From Bremerella alba (GTDB taxonomy: Bacteria > Planctomycetota > Planctomycetia > Pirellulales > Pirellulaceae): a stretch of DNA of 64,000 bases. Of the stretch, positions 9,822 through 19,124 are shown piece by piece. The stretch's first letter is position 1. Every line of letters begins with the position of its first letter. The position numbers and the translations under genes were made by a program. The notes under the pieces are model-generated. The model searched no databases and was not told the origin of the DNA. It worked only from the letters and a program-made list of their open reading frames with translations. The DNA is taken from positions 124,001 through 188,000 of the forward strand of contig NZ_JABRWO010000006.1 in assembly GCF_013618625.1 (NCBI RefSeq). The letters are read 5' to 3'.

Positions 9822-12320
9822 CTACTGCTGTATTGGTTCAATAACCAACCAATTTATACAGGTATTGCTGCCACCCTTGGGCTTCCCAAGTGTGAGCGTC
9901 AATCTGCCGTCTTCGATTGCGACGTCCGAGGTAATCTCGATGAAGCTACCTGATTGCGTATCGAAGTTCTCTGCGACCACTTTCCCTTCAATCTGTAAGT
10001 TCTGCCCAAGCTGCTCGTGCCCAGCATCGCCAAGGCAGACCGAAACCCGGTAGCGTCCATTGGGTAAAGTGTACTCCCAGACATCTTCGACCCGCGTGAA
10101 GACAAACGCTGTGGCAAGCGGTGTCTCGTGCGTTCCGCGGTCGCGGATGTTCTTTGTCAGATCCTGATGCCAGCCGTATCTCGCATTGGCCTGATAAGGA
10201 AGCCCGATATCTTTCTGAAACCCAGGTACATCGGGACTGTTCGCGGAAGTGAAGTTGATGCCAATTGCGTTACTTGCGAGCTCCCCTTCGTGATCTGGAA
10301 TTCCATCGCGTGTGGAATCGTGCTTCCATGATTTCCATCCCGGTGTGTACGGCAAGGGATCATTCTCGTCAGGTACTCCATCTACATCAGCATCGTGGGA
10401 ATCAAGTCGATTCCAATTCGGCGTCGATTGCTTGGCGAGAACTGCCCAAATTTGTCGAGCAGCCTCTCGACGTGTCGCTGGAACAGGTTTTTCACTGAGA
10501 GCCGACACATCATACCCTTGCTTGGCAGCATTAGAGATAACTTGTGCGTACCAGCTATCTGCAGCGGGGTCGTCGGCTCGAAATGTTACGTCAGCAGGCC
10601 CTAGCTCCAGTAAACGCCGCAAGGCCAGCTGCTGAATTGCGGCGAATCCTGGTTCAAAAGGATCGACATCCGCGAACGGCCAAACGACTAAGGGGGCGCC
10701 ATCCTGGCCGTCGAGCAAACCATCCCAGATCTCGGCCAATCTTTCTCGTTGCCAGGAAAGTTGAGAAGGATTCGTGCCATGCCGAAGTGAAACGGCCGCG
10801 ACAGCTCCACTGGCCTGTCCGGCATGAATCGATTGATCGTGCAAGCGACAGGAAGAACTGACGATGCTGGTATAGCCGAGATTCTTTTGCGCCCCGAGCA
10901 GACCTTCAACTCCGGAAGGAACTAGGGCTCGCAGCGGAAAGACAGCTCGACCGGTCCCTTCACGTCCAAAGCGTCGATTTCCGCGAAAACTAGCTTCCCA
11001 GGGGCCGTCGTCCAACTTATCAGTTCGCCAAGAGCGTTTCGTTGGATGAAAGTCGAGCTCGAACTGCCAGGAGAACACGGCATCGGGAAACATCGTCGTG
11101 GCGTAGTTCGAACGTGCTTCGAAGCCCAGCACTTCCTGTTCGCGAAGTACGTGCTCAGCCTTCAGACGGATACTCTCGCGAATGTACGGCTTAGGTGGCA
11201 GTTGATTGGCCGTCCCAAACTCGGAGCTTAGCCCCATCTTTCTAAACTTCGGAAACTTTTGCTGAAGGTAGTAAAGGAATTTAAGCGAATGGTTCTGGGC
11301 ATCGGCAAAAACGATGGCCCGCTGATCCGGCGTCATGGCCGCCAAAGATTTTTGAGATGAGCCCTGCTCTGTCTCTTCTAATGCCTTGGCTACATTGGCC
11401 GGAAAAACGTCCAAGGGGTAATCGATGGGAGGCGTATTAATGAGCAAGACATCCGGGTGATCAATCTGGTCGTACCCGTTTCCGTCGACTAAACGCCGTG
11501 TGGTGTAAGCAAACTTCTCGTCAATCCATCCCCACTTGCCTGTAAAGTAACGTTCGTCGTAGCCTTCGGGTTGAGGAATAAGACTGTCTTCCGTTTTCTC
11601 TTCGACAATCAGGCACCACGTGATGGGGTTGACGTCGGTTGCTGGTTCGCCAGATTCCGGAGCACTCGCTTCGTCATATTCGTCACGAGCATCGAGCCCG
11701 ACATCCCACTTCGCCGCCGATTTTTGGATGACATCCCCCCAATCACTGGCGTCTATTGTCATCTTAGCGCGGACGGTCAGTTTGGGCTTGCCACTGGAGG
11801 ATTGAAACACAACGCCACCGACGCGATCACTTTCCATAAGTACCGATTCAACGACGTAGTTCGAATAGCGGTGGATCTTCCCTGAGGCCTCATACGGAGC
11901 CAGCAGTTCACGGAAAATCTGTTCGGACACGACGGGGCGGCTGGTGGTGATGACGCGAGTATTGCCTGGACGGCGTACGCCCCCGTATAGCTCGGCATTC
12001 TTTGTTTCAATAGCATCGATGACGTCCCGAAAAATTCCACTTCGCGGAATGGGCACGGTCCCGTTGTACCCGTGCCCGCGGTTTTCGTCGATCGCTCCGA
12101 GTGCCTCGGCACTAAACTGCCCGCCCAACCACTCGATGTCGTTGACCAGTACGATTCGCTTGACACCCATGCGCGCCGCTTGAACGGCGGCTGCGCAGCC
12201 AGATTCTGTTCCGCCGACCACTAACAGATCGGCTTCGATCTCTTCAGCATGCCCAAGGGTCGGGAGTGCAATCGAAAAGAGCAGAGCAACAACACAGAAT
12301 AGGTCGATAACTTGTCGCAT
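9822..12320 (-). CDS. Exported FAD-dependent oxidoreductase with calcium-loop and C-terminal carbohydrate-binding-like region
   Basis: 832 aa with signal peptide (VIDLFCVVALLFSIALPTLGHAEE without the last residues). A Rossmann FAD-binding start follows (ADLLVVGGTESGCAAAVQAARMG, dinucleotide loop GGTESG), then the FAD_oxidored (PF12831) pattern IEWLGGQFSAEALGAID, and later GLLGAQKNLGYTSIVSSSCRLHDQS. Around residues 650-690 there are aspartate-rich loops (DADVDGVPDENDPLP; DSTRDGIPDHEGE) like thrombospondin type 3 calcium repeats. The last about 140 residues look like a galactose-binding/malectin beta-sandwich (LPNGRYRVSVCLGDAGHE; ...CINWLVIEP). Probably oxidises a sugar-related substrate at the cell surface or periplasm. 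It is the third gene of the DUF1559-lipoprotein-oxidoreductase string. The substrate is not deducible. Confidence 0.88.
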   Translation of the reverse strand: MRQVIDLFCVVALLFSIALPTLGHAEEIEADLLVVGGTESGCAAAVQAARMGVKRIVLVNDIEWLGGQFSAEALGAIDENRGHGYNGTVPIPRSGIFRDVIDAIETKNAELYGGVRRPGNTRVITTSRPVVSEQIFRELLAPYEASGKIHRYSNYVVESVLMESDRVGGVVFQSSSGKPKLTVRAKMTIDASDWGDVIQKSAAKWDVGLDARDEYDEASAPESGEPATDVNPITWCLIVEEKTEDSLIPQPEGYDERYFTGKWGWIDEKFAYTTRRLVDGNGYDQIDHPDVLLINTPPIDYPLDVFPANVAKALEETEQGSSQKSLAAMTPDQRAIVFADAQNHSLKFLYYLQQKFPKFRKMGLSSEFGTANQLPPKPYIRESIRLKAEHVLREQEVLGFEARSNYATTMFPDAVFSWQFELDFHPTKRSWRTDKLDDGPWEASFRGNRRFGREGTGRAVFPLRALVPSGVEGLLGAQKNLGYTSIVSSSCRLHDQSIHAGQASGAVAAVSLRHGTNPSQLSWQRERLAEIWDGLLDGQDGAPLVVWPFADVDPFEPGFAAIQQLALRRLLELGPADVTFRADDPAADSWYAQVISNAAKQGYDVSALSEKPVPATRREAARQIWAVLAKQSTPNWNRLDSHDADVDGVPDENDPLPYTPGWKSWKHDSTRDGIPDHEGELASNAIGINFTSANSPDVPGFQKDIGLPYQANARYGWHQDLTKNIRDRGTHETPLATAFVFTRVEDVWEYTLPNGRYRVSVCLGDAGHEQLGQNLQIEGKVVAENFDTQSGSFIEITSDVAIEDGRLTLTLGKPKGGSNTCINWLVIEPIQQ

Positions 12321-12368
12321 CGTTTTAAACTCAATGAGGGGAGTATGGGGATGGGGTATGGCGAGGAA

Positions 12369-12785
12369 CTAACGTCTTCGCGTCCTCTTGGGGATATCAA
12401 AGTTGTGCGTAGAGTCTGCTTGGGGAAGGCTGACCTTTTCCGTATGGTCGGAGAACAAAGGGACGCCATTGGGACCCATCTCTACGGGCTTTCCATCGAG
12501 ACCGATGATGCGGACTCGTTGAGCTCCTCCGGAAGTGCCACGTCCTCCTTCCGCTGCCGTATCGAATTGACCATCTCGAATAATGGCCAGCCCTGCTTGA
12601 CCGCTTGCTCCCTGGGACTTGTCGGGCTGAAACAGGATAGTTCCGGCAGGGACCGGCTGACCGTCGAAGTTAACTTGCCCCGAGACTCTATAGGTGTCTG
12701 ATTGGGCAGCACCACATCCAGCTGCAGCGATCAAAAGCAACTGCCAGATACAATGAAATCGTTGATGTCGTTGATAGGGATCCAT
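12369..12785 (-). CDS. Small lipoprotein with carboxypeptidase-regulatory-like fold
   Basis: 138 aa. A lipobox-like end of the signal peptide (LLLIAAAGC) predicts lipidation at the cysteine. The remainder is a short beta-sandwich of the carboxypeptidase-regulatory/transthyretin-like type: VSGQVNFDGQPVPAGTILF, then QAGLAIIRDGQFDT. The ATG at 12785 has a good ribosome site (AAGGTGGAACC). It lies 23 bp after the DUF1559 gene and 48 bp before the oxidoreductase, so the three are likely one transcript. Similar lipoproteins follow the other two DUF1559 genes of this window. Function unknown; periplasmic or outer-membrane anchored. Confidence 0.8.
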   Translation of the reverse strand: MDPYQRHQRFHCIWQLLLIAAAGCGAAQSDTYRVSGQVNFDGQPVPAGTILFQPDKSQGASGQAGLAIIRDGQFDTAAEGGRGTSGGAQRVRIIGLDGKPVEMGPNGVPLFSDHTEKVSLPQADSTHNFDIPKRTRRR

Positions 12786-12808
12786 GGTTCCACCTTATGG
12801 AAACGCAT

Positions 12809-13726
12809 TTAATTCTCGGTTGGGACCTCGCCCCCGTCACGGCTGGCAGTGGCTAGGAAGGCATCAAAATCGATTGTTTCTGGCACGAATCGCACCGAGC
12901 CATCTGCTCTGGCGAACATGGCTCCACCCGGGTGAAGACTACCGAAAGACGTATTGTTGAAGGTACTTATGATGTTGGTGTTGATGGGATAATAAATGTT
13001 TTTGGCTGTTGGAAATGCTCGATTTTCTACCGTCTGATCGAAACTGCCGTTGGCTCCGAAAACCCAATTGCGGGCTGTGGTATTTGGCAGGGTAGCCGTA
13101 CTCCAAGAAATTTCACCTACCGCGTATGTGTTGGATGTACCATCCACAAAGTCTCGAAAGGCGGCGGGCTGGGGAAAGGTAAATGCACCTTGCTGGCCGT
13201 AACCACCATAGTGCCCAACGTTCAAAGCCGTCACGCTGTAGATGCCTCCCGACTCCGGGTTGGTTCCACTAGGACCCATGACGCCATAGTAGTGGGTCGT
13301 GTAGGGCTCAATTCCACTGCCGCTGGGAACTTGAGCGTTGGCATGCTTCCACCCAGTGTATTGGTCGACGCCGCTGGGACAAAGAAAACCATCGACTCGG
13401 TTTGCGCCCACTTCTTTCTTGCCTGGATCTTGCAAGGTTCCTTGGGAAAAATTGGCCAGATCGTGGAGGTTTCCATTTTCCATAAAGGGCAGAATGAAGA
13501 CGTTCCAGCTCAACTGGTTTGTGGTGATGCCAGCAGGCGGAAATGAGCCATATGTGTCGCTATAGTTATGCAGTGCCAGTCCCAATTGCTTCAGGTTATT
13601 GGAGCACTGCATTCGTCGCGCCGCCTCGCGTGCCTGTTGTACGGCAGGCAGCAGCAACGCGATTAAAACTCCTATGATCGCAATGACTACGAGTAGCTCA
13701 ACGAGTGTAAAAGCGTTTCGTTTCAT
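12809..13726 (-). CDS. DUF1559 prepilin-like protein
   Basis: 305 aa. The N-terminus is a type IV prepilin/pseudopilin leader (FTLVELLVVIAIIGVLIALL), with the usual planctomycete continuation QQAREAARRMQCSNNLKQLG and NYSDTYGSFPPAG. The C-terminus has the H-X9-DG motif (HPGGAMFARADGSVRFVPE). Ribosome site AAGGA 9 nt before ATG. These proteins are expected to be membrane-tethered and processed by a prepilin peptidase; their role is unknown although planctomycete genomes carry many copies. First of three copies in the window. Confidence 0.93.
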   Translation of the reverse strand: MKRNAFTLVELLVVIAIIGVLIALLLPAVQQAREAARRMQCSNNLKQLGLALHNYSDTYGSFPPAGITTNQLSWNVFILPFMENGNLHDLANFSQGTLQDPGKKEVGANRVDGFLCPSGVDQYTGWKHANAQVPSGSGIEPYTTHYYGVMGPSGTNPESGGIYSVTALNVGHYGGYGQQGAFTFPQPAAFRDFVDGTSNTYAVGEISWSTATLPNTTARNWVFGANGSFDQTVENRAFPTAKNIYYPINTNIISTFNNTSFGSLHPGGAMFARADGSVRFVPETIDFDAFLATASRDGGEVPTEN

Positions 13727-13824
13727 GGCCGAGGGTCCTTGCCTGGGGATTTTGAAAAGGATTGCGAAAGATTAGAAACGGACGAGGATAAATGTGTGAC
13801 TTACACTTCTGAAGATGAGAACTA

Positions 13825-14631
13825 TTAAGTAATAGCGGGTGCGACCGTGTCCCAACCAAGTCGCTTAGAGATTACTTGTGCTTGTTCCATCACGGCGGAT
13901 CGAACCTTTGGAAATCGATTCTTTGTCAGGCGCGTTTTCGGTCCTGTCACCCAGATCGAAGCAATAGGCTCGCAGCGACGATTAAAGATCGGCGCAGCAA
14001 TGCAGTGGATCTCATCAACTTCTTCTCCCTGATCAAGCGCGAAACCCTGTCGTGCGACCAGGGCAAGTTCTTTGTAATAATCCGACTTCTTAGTGATCGT
14101 CCGATTGGTAAGCTTTTCGAAGGTTATGGAATCGACAATTGCCTTTCGATGCGTTTCTTCCAAGTAAGCCAAGATTGCTTTTCCTGGGGCGGCAGAATGA
14201 AGTGGAAACGAATGGCCGATTTCTACCATCACCTTGATTGGCTGGGGACTAGGAAGCTGTTCTAAGACAACACCACGATGATTACTGAGCGTTCCGATGA
14301 GTACGCTCTCTTGAGTGACGTCTCGCAGATTACGCATCGGTCCGAGCGACCTCTCTACCAAATTCGCTTCATCAATTGCGGCATATCCGAGCGCAAGTAG
14401 TTTTCGAGAGAGCACGTAACGCTTCTGAACTGGTTCGCGATTTAAATAGCCATAGTCGGCAAGCGTCGTCAGAATACGAAAAACGCTGTTTTTGGGGAGC
14501 GACAGCCGGGTTGAGATCTCAGAGATCCCAAGGCTTTCCGGTTCGGAAGCTAGAAACTCGAAGATCTGAAGAGCTCGAACCAGACTGGGAACATGGTACC
14601 GCTGGTCGAGCGTGTCGTTCTTTGAAATCAT
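13825..14631 (-). CDS. IclR-family transcriptional regulator
   Basis: 268 aa. N-terminal winged helix (SISEI-like ISEISTRLSLPKNSVFRILTTL, about residues 35-60) followed by the IclR effector domain (GVVLEQLPSPQPIKVMVEIG; PLHSAAPGKAILAYL; ALDQGEEVDEIHCIAAPIFN). Ribosome site AAGG before the ATG. It lies between the sugar operon terminator and the DUF1559/lipoprotein/oxidoreductase string, all on the same strand, so it may control itself and the oxidoreductase group, or the sugar operon upstream. The ligand is probably a small organic or sugar acid, as is usual for the family. Confidence 0.92.
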   Translation of the reverse strand: MISKNDTLDQRYHVPSLVRALQIFEFLASEPESLGISEISTRLSLPKNSVFRILTTLADYGYLNREPVQKRYVLSRKLLALGYAAIDEANLVERSLGPMRNLRDVTQESVLIGTLSNHRGVVLEQLPSPQPIKVMVEIGHSFPLHSAAPGKAILAYLEETHRKAIVDSITFEKLTNRTITKKSDYYKELALVARQGFALDQGEEVDEIHCIAAPIFNRRCEPIASIWVTGPKTRLTKNRFPKVRSAVMEQAQVISKRLGWDTVAPAIT

Positions 14632-14676
14632 GGCCAGATACCTTTTGCCGTCATCGAACTAATTAAAAATACCCAT

Positions 14677-14702
14677 GTTTGACTGGTAGTATATCGTTTG
14701 AC
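14677..14702. promoter_or_regulatory. Direct repeat GTTTGAC upstream of the IclR gene
   Basis: GTTTGAC occurs at 14677-14683 and again at 14696-14702, 19 bp apart start to start, close to two helical turns, 46-71 bp upstream of the IclR start. Spacing on one DNA face fits a dimeric regulator or promoter elements. Seen in sequence; function inferred. Confidence 0.3.
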
Positions 14703-14771
14703 ATAACAAACACGCAAGGAAAATCGTAAATTACCAAAATTAAGTTACAGGCGTTTCCGGAACACTTACAG

Positions 14772-14807
14772 AAAAAGCCCCGAAGCTGATTGCCAGTTCC
14801 GGGGCTT
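14772..14807 (-). terminator. Intrinsic terminator of the sugar operon
   Basis: Read on the minus strand: AAGCCCCG, a 17-nt loop, CGGGGCTT, then a T run (complement of 14772-14776). A perfect 8-bp GC-rich stem ending in TTTTT lies 35 bp after the FGGY kinase stop. Confidence 0.8.
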
Positions 14808-14841
14808 GGATTATTTACTTAGACGAGTATGCGTGATGGAT

Positions 14842-16503
14842 TCAGTCGGAAGACATCAGCTTGCGGTAGGCCAATTGATCGTCGTGCATACGGCGGAAGA
14901 CTTGGTATTTCGCTTGATGAAACCGTGAAGTCGCCTCTTTCTTAGGTTCAAGTATTCTTTCCGCAGAGCTCATTGTCGCCATTGCTTGTAAAAGGTCTTT
15001 CTTTTCGCCGGAGGCGACGGCTCCTAGCATTGCGCTTCCCAGTAGTACGGATTCTGACTGCTGGGGTAATACAACACGGCAACCAGTGATATCTGCGTGC
15101 TCTCGAAGAAAAACGTCGTTCTTAGTACCACCGCCACAAGCAAAGATTGTATCGATGTGGTATCCGGCGTTGTTCATCACTTCGATGATGTGCCGTGTTC
15201 CGTACGCAATCGACTGAATCGTCGCCAGGTAGAGCACGGCCAGGTCGTCCAAAGTTGCTGAAAGCGAGAGTCCAGATATCATTCCACGCAGAGTTGGATC
15301 TGCCCATGGGGAACGATTTCCATGAAAGTACGGACCAACATGAAGGTCCCGGGCGAGCGATGCAGGTATCTGGCGATCTCGAGATAGGCATTTCAGTCGC
15401 TCGTTTAAGAGATCATATATGCTCTGATTGGTCGTCTCAGCAAGTCGATGCAACTCGGCAGTTGCTCCATGATTGTTGATCACGAAATCGATCAATGCCC
15501 CGGTCGCTGACTGACCTCCTTCGGTGAGCCACATTCCGGGAATCATGGCCGAATAATAAGGCCCCCAAATTCCTGAAATAAAGCGAGCATCTTGTGATGC
15601 GGCCATGTGGCAACTGGATGTTCCACCAATCAGTGCCAGTCGATGATCGAGTTCTTTGGCATCCGGAGAGACTCCTTCGAGCGCTGCTCCAATCATTCCG
15701 ATTCCGCCAGCGTGGGCATCAATAATGGAAACTCCGACTGCTGTACCTTGTAGCAGACCTAATTCGACGGCAGCTTCACGCGAGAGGCCATTACCGATGG
15801 CCTCTCCCATCGGCCGAATACACGATCCGATACGGGTAAAATCCTCTTCTACCAAGTCGCCCAACCCGATCGATTCAAAGTACGAGGCATCCCAACGTCC
15901 GGTTTCGTCGCTTGTACTCTCGTGTCCCAAGTAAGTCCACTTACAAACGGTACTGCAAAGTGAGCGAGTTTCGTTCCCGGTTGCGCGATAAGTCAGGTAA
16001 TCAGGTAGATCGAAAAACTTCTTGGCACGCTGCCAAGATTGGGGAAGGTTCTCTTTAAGCCAGAGTAGTTTTGGGGTTTCCATTTCGGGCGAGATTACAT
16101 TCCCGACATACTTCAAGACATCGTAGGCCCCTTCATTGATTCGAGCGGCTTGAGCAGTCGCCCGGTGGTCCATCCAGACAATCACATTCTGATCATCGTT
16201 GCCATCAGGACTGACCGTGACAGGCTGCCCATTTTCGTCGGTCGCAACCAGAGAGCACGTTGCATCGAACCCAACACCACGAACCGTGGCAACGTCAATT
16301 GCGGCATCAGAAACCGCCTCGCGAACACACTGGCAAAGGGATTGCCAAATGTTGTTAGAGGACTGTTCGACAAAGTCGGCCTGTGGACGGAAAGTCTCGA
16401 TCGGATAGACGGCCGAAGCGAGCATTGTTCCTTGGCCATTGAAAACGCCTGCTCGAGCACTTCCGGTGCCCACATCTACTCCAATGAAATGGCTATCACT
16501 CAT
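14842..16503 (-). CDS. FGGY-family pentulose/ribulokinase-like carbohydrate kinase
   Basis: ATP-dependent ketose kinase. The ATG at 16503 was chosen because it starts the conserved first strand ([16 protein letters not shown]), lies 4 bp after the upstream stop and is preceded by AAGAAGGG; a longer in-frame start at 16551 adds only upstream-gene sequence. Product 553 aa, typical for the ribulokinase-like FGGY branch. Landmarks: [20 protein letters not shown] (substrate site), [11 protein letters not shown]-like region [27 protein letters not shown], and the ATP-site [19 protein letters not shown]. Last gene of the four-gene sugar operon; it would phosphorylate the ketose made by the upstream isomerase-like protein. 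The exact sugar cannot be read from sequence. Confidence 0.9.
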   Translation of the reverse strand: MSDSHFIGVDVGTGSARAGVFNGQGTMLASAVYPIETFRPQADFVEQSSNNIWQSLCQCVREAVSDAAIDVATVRGVGFDATCSLVATDENGQPVTVSPDGNDDQNVIVWMDHRATAQAARINEGAYDVLKYVGNVISPEMETPKLLWLKENLPQSWQRAKKFFDLPDYLTYRATGNETRSLCSTVCKWTYLGHESTSDETGRWDASYFESIGLGDLVEEDFTRIGSCIRPMGEAIGNGLSREAAVELGLLQGTAVGVSIIDAHAGGIGMIGAALEGVSPDAKELDHRLALIGGTSSCHMAASQDARFISGIWGPYYSAMIPGMWLTEGGQSATGALIDFVINNHGATAELHRLAETTNQSIYDLLNERLKCLSRDRQIPASLARDLHVGPYFHGNRSPWADPTLRGMISGLSLSATLDDLAVLYLATIQSIAYGTRHIIEVMNNAGYHIDTIFACGGGTKNDVFLREHADITGCRVVLPQQSESVLLGSAMLGAVASGEKKDLLQAMATMSSAERILEPKKEATSRFHQAKYQVFRRMHDDQLAYRKLMSSD

Positions 16504-16507
16504 GCGG

Positions 16508-18142
16508 TTAACCCTTCTTATGCCAACTTGAACCATCTTTCTGGGTACCACATAGATTGACCCGGATTCCCAATGCTGTGGCCATTGCGGCCCGGGTCCA
16601 AAAAGCTTGATCCGCCGCTGCTACGTCCTCGGCATAAGCCACCTGGACGTGATTCGCCTTGTGTTTGGCCATCATTTGATCACGAGAAACGCCGTAGGTG
16701 ACGCCATGCATAATAGGCCAGACTGCGGTGGTACCCTCTAAACGTCGTTTCGTTTCCTCAGGAGGAAGTGCAAGCGACTCGCCGCGACCGAGATCCATAT
16801 AAAGCGCGTTATCGGCAATGTAAATACGTGACCAGATGATTTCACCGGGGCGAGATACTCCCGAGAGCGTTGAACCCCCTTTAGGAAAATACATCGGCGG
16901 TTGGCGGTACCCGTGACATTGGTTCCATCCTCCAAGATGTTCCGCAGGTGCTGAGCCGGAGATCTCAAAGACCCAGACATACTGTGTCGTGGTTCCCGAC
17001 TGATCGGGAGATCCCCAACGAAGGTCATGAAGTGTTGTCTCTACCGGTTGTCGCAAAATGCGATGAATACGATGAATCATCATGGCATCGAGGCCAGCGC
17101 ATTCGTCGACTTCATTGAAATGAGGAATCGCTTGTCCCGCGTAGAGTTCCTTGGATCCATGTCGGTCGAAAACCGGAGGGCGGCTGGTGCTGTTGAGCGT
17201 TCCTTCAACCAAGTCACTTGCCGGCGTGAGGTCCTTTAAGCCTTGCTGATATTGAATGCCGATCGTTTCACAGCCAAATTGATCGGCCAGACGAACGGCC
17301 GCGATGTACATACGGCATTGTTCGAGCACTTGATTGGGCGTCAAATCTTCGACGTCGCTTTCCCCAAAGTGGAATTTCATGCCTTGGTCTCGGTACCACT
17401 GGAAAGCCTTGTTGGTATCATCGTCACTAACTTCGCGCATTTCTGCATACAGTGCCGATTGACTAAGACGTTCTTTGAAGACACCGAGAGGATGGAGAAG
17501 ATGGTCGGGAATGATCGCGTTGAACATGCCCATGCAGCCTTCGTCGAAGACTCCCATTATTGCTTTGTCCTGGCGTAGTTCGTCTGCCAGTCGTTTGCCC
17601 GTTTGCGAGGCCAACTGCGGAATCCATTTCGGCTCAAGCGAGGCGACGTGGTCGGTCGTGTGGTGAACCGTACCGGTTTCCAGCCAAGTCTTCAGATGTC
17701 CCAGGAAAAAGTCATCGGTAAAATCCTCGCTCCAAAGCGTAGAATACTCAGCGCCGGCTTTCGTAAGCGAACCGTTCAGGTTGAGCATCCCTACCAGCCC
17801 TGGCCACTGTCCGGACCAGTTGGCTACGGTAAGAATGGGCCCTTGATGGCTGAGAAGTCCAGCCAAGACATGATGCGAATACTGCCAGACGGCTTCCGCT
17901 ACGATCAGCGGAGCGTCAGGAGCAATCGTGCGAAATACTTCCATGCCTCGCTTTTGACTGTCGATGAATCCGTGCCCCTGGTCTGTTACCAGATGAGCAC
18001 GCTGGACGCTGTAGCCTAGTTTTTCGACAGCGTTATTCAGTGCTTCTTCTAAGGCATTCTGGGCGGGCCAACATTTCTGATTTGCGGAAAGACGAGAGTC
18101 GCCGCTGGCGACCAATTGAACAGGGGGACGCTGAGTGGACAT
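16508..18142 (-). CDS. L-fucose/L-arabinose isomerase-family protein
   Basis: 544 aa, similar in overall plan to the L-fucose isomerase family: an N-terminal part with [21 protein letters not shown] and [16 protein letters not shown], and a C-terminal part with [36 protein letters not shown] and [15 protein letters not shown]. The late NH motif resembles the metal-ligand histidine region of FucI, but I could not align all metal ligands by eye. Predicted aldose-ketose isomerase feeding the FGGY kinase 4 bp downstream. The ATG at 18142 lies 4 bp after the DapA-family stop. Confidence 0.75.
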   Translation of the reverse strand: MSTQRPPVQLVASGDSRLSANQKCWPAQNALEEALNNAVEKLGYSVQRAHLVTDQGHGFIDSQKRGMEVFRTIAPDAPLIVAEAVWQYSHHVLAGLLSHQGPILTVANWSGQWPGLVGMLNLNGSLTKAGAEYSTLWSEDFTDDFFLGHLKTWLETGTVHHTTDHVASLEPKWIPQLASQTGKRLADELRQDKAIMGVFDEGCMGMFNAIIPDHLLHPLGVFKERLSQSALYAEMREVSDDDTNKAFQWYRDQGMKFHFGESDVEDLTPNQVLEQCRMYIAAVRLADQFGCETIGIQYQQGLKDLTPASDLVEGTLNSTSRPPVFDRHGSKELYAGQAIPHFNEVDECAGLDAMMIHRIHRILRQPVETTLHDLRWGSPDQSGTTTQYVWVFEISGSAPAEHLGGWNQCHGYRQPPMYFPKGGSTLSGVSRPGEIIWSRIYIADNALYMDLGRGESLALPPEETKRRLEGTTAVWPIMHGVTYGVSRDQMMAKHKANHVQVAYAEDVAAADQAFWTRAAMATALGIRVNLCGTQKDGSSWHKKG

Positions 18143-18146
18143 AAGC

Positions 18147-19118
18147 TTAGCTTTGGGTGACAGGGATATCGAGCTGATTCAAAATGTCAGCGACTTGCTG
18201 CCGCTGTGGCACGTGAAAACTATGGAAGGGCTCGGCCATGAAATCGTTGCAAATCCCCATCAATGAAAGGCAACACTTGGTGGCCTTAATATATTTAGAT
18301 GCGTACTTGCCAATCTCATAGATACGCTGGAATTCGTTGATGCGATCGTGTAATTCTGCCAGCTCAACATTGTTGTTGGCAAGCTTTGCTTCGTAGCAAT
18401 CAACAAACAATCTTGGCAATACGTTCGCCCCACCGGCGACAGCGCCATCGCCTCCGAGACGCATCGCCTCTGGTAATTTGGCTTCCGGTCCAATCATAAC
18501 CGACCAGTCAGGACGAATGGTTTTAAGCTTGGCAGCCTCTTCGAAGTACGTCATGTCACCGCTGCTATCCTTGAGTCCCACTATGCCGTCGAGGTCGGCA
18601 AGTTGTTTCAACGACTCAATTTCGAACCACACTTTGGTAAGCTGTGGCATGTTGTACAACATCAGCGGCAAAGGTAGCTTTGGCGTAATGTTTCGAACGT
18701 AGCTAATCAGTTCAGTCTGGCCTGCGGGGAAGTAATATGGCGTTGTTAAGACGACTGCTGCAGCCCCAGCGTCGGCTGCATGCTGAGCCAGGGATACCGA
18801 TTCAACGAAGGCCGTGTCGGTAATACCTACTAACACTGGAGTACGATCGCCGACTTGCCTGCAGACTGCATCGACCAGCTCTCGTCGCAGTCGGTAACTT
18901 AAACTGGGAGCTTCCCCGGTGCTACCCAGGATGAACAGTCCGTGTACGCCTCCTGTGATCGTATGTTCGATCAATCGCTGTAAGCCGTCATGGTCCAATT
19001 GGTCCCGTCCGGTCAACGGTGTCACAAGAGGCGGAATGATTCCGTGAAACGGTTTGCTGAGCGAATTCACTAAGTCGTTACCTTGAAGAGAAAGGGTTCG
19101 CGATGACAATTGTGGCAC
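18147..19118 (-). CDS. DapA/NanA-family class I aldolase (dihydrodipicolinate synthase-like)
   Basis: TIM-barrel lyase of the DHDPS/N-acetylneuraminate lyase superfamily, 323 aa from a GTG at 19118 (6 bp after the symporter stop). A second GTG at 19070 has a better ribosome site (AAGG) and is an equally likely start. Motifs: [24 protein letters not shown] (catalytic Tyr) and GLKDSSGD (Schiff-base Lys). Placement between a sugar symporter and an isomerase/kinase pair argues for cleavage of a 2-keto-3-deoxy sugar acid or sialic-acid-like substrate rather than lysine synthesis. It is not assignable to NanA from sequence alone. Confidence 0.88.
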   Translation of the reverse strand: MPQLSSRTLSLQGNDLVNSLSKPFHGIIPPLVTPLTGRDQLDHDGLQRLIEHTITGGVHGLFILGSTGEAPSLSYRLRRELVDAVCRQVGDRTPVLVGITDTAFVESVSLAQHAADAGAAAVVLTTPYYFPAGQTELISYVRNITPKLPLPLMLYNMPQLTKVWFEIESLKQLADLDGIVGLKDSSGDMTYFEEAAKLKTIRPDWSVMIGPEAKLPEAMRLGGDGAVAGGANVLPRLFVDCYEAKLANNNVELAELHDRINEFQRIYEIGKYASKYIKATKCCLSLMGICNDFMAEPFHSFHVPQRQQVADILNQLDIPVTQS

Positions 19119-19124
19119 TTAGTA

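Noticed and set aside
12932-13546. A 204-codon plus-strand open frame
   Set aside because: It lies wholly inside the DUF1559 gene on the other strand, whose translation shows clear family motifs; it has no recognisable features.
18147-19118. Calling this gene dapA for lysine biosynthesis
   Set aside because: It sits in a sugar uptake operon, and the family covers several sugar-acid and sialic-acid lyases; context argues against lysine synthesis.
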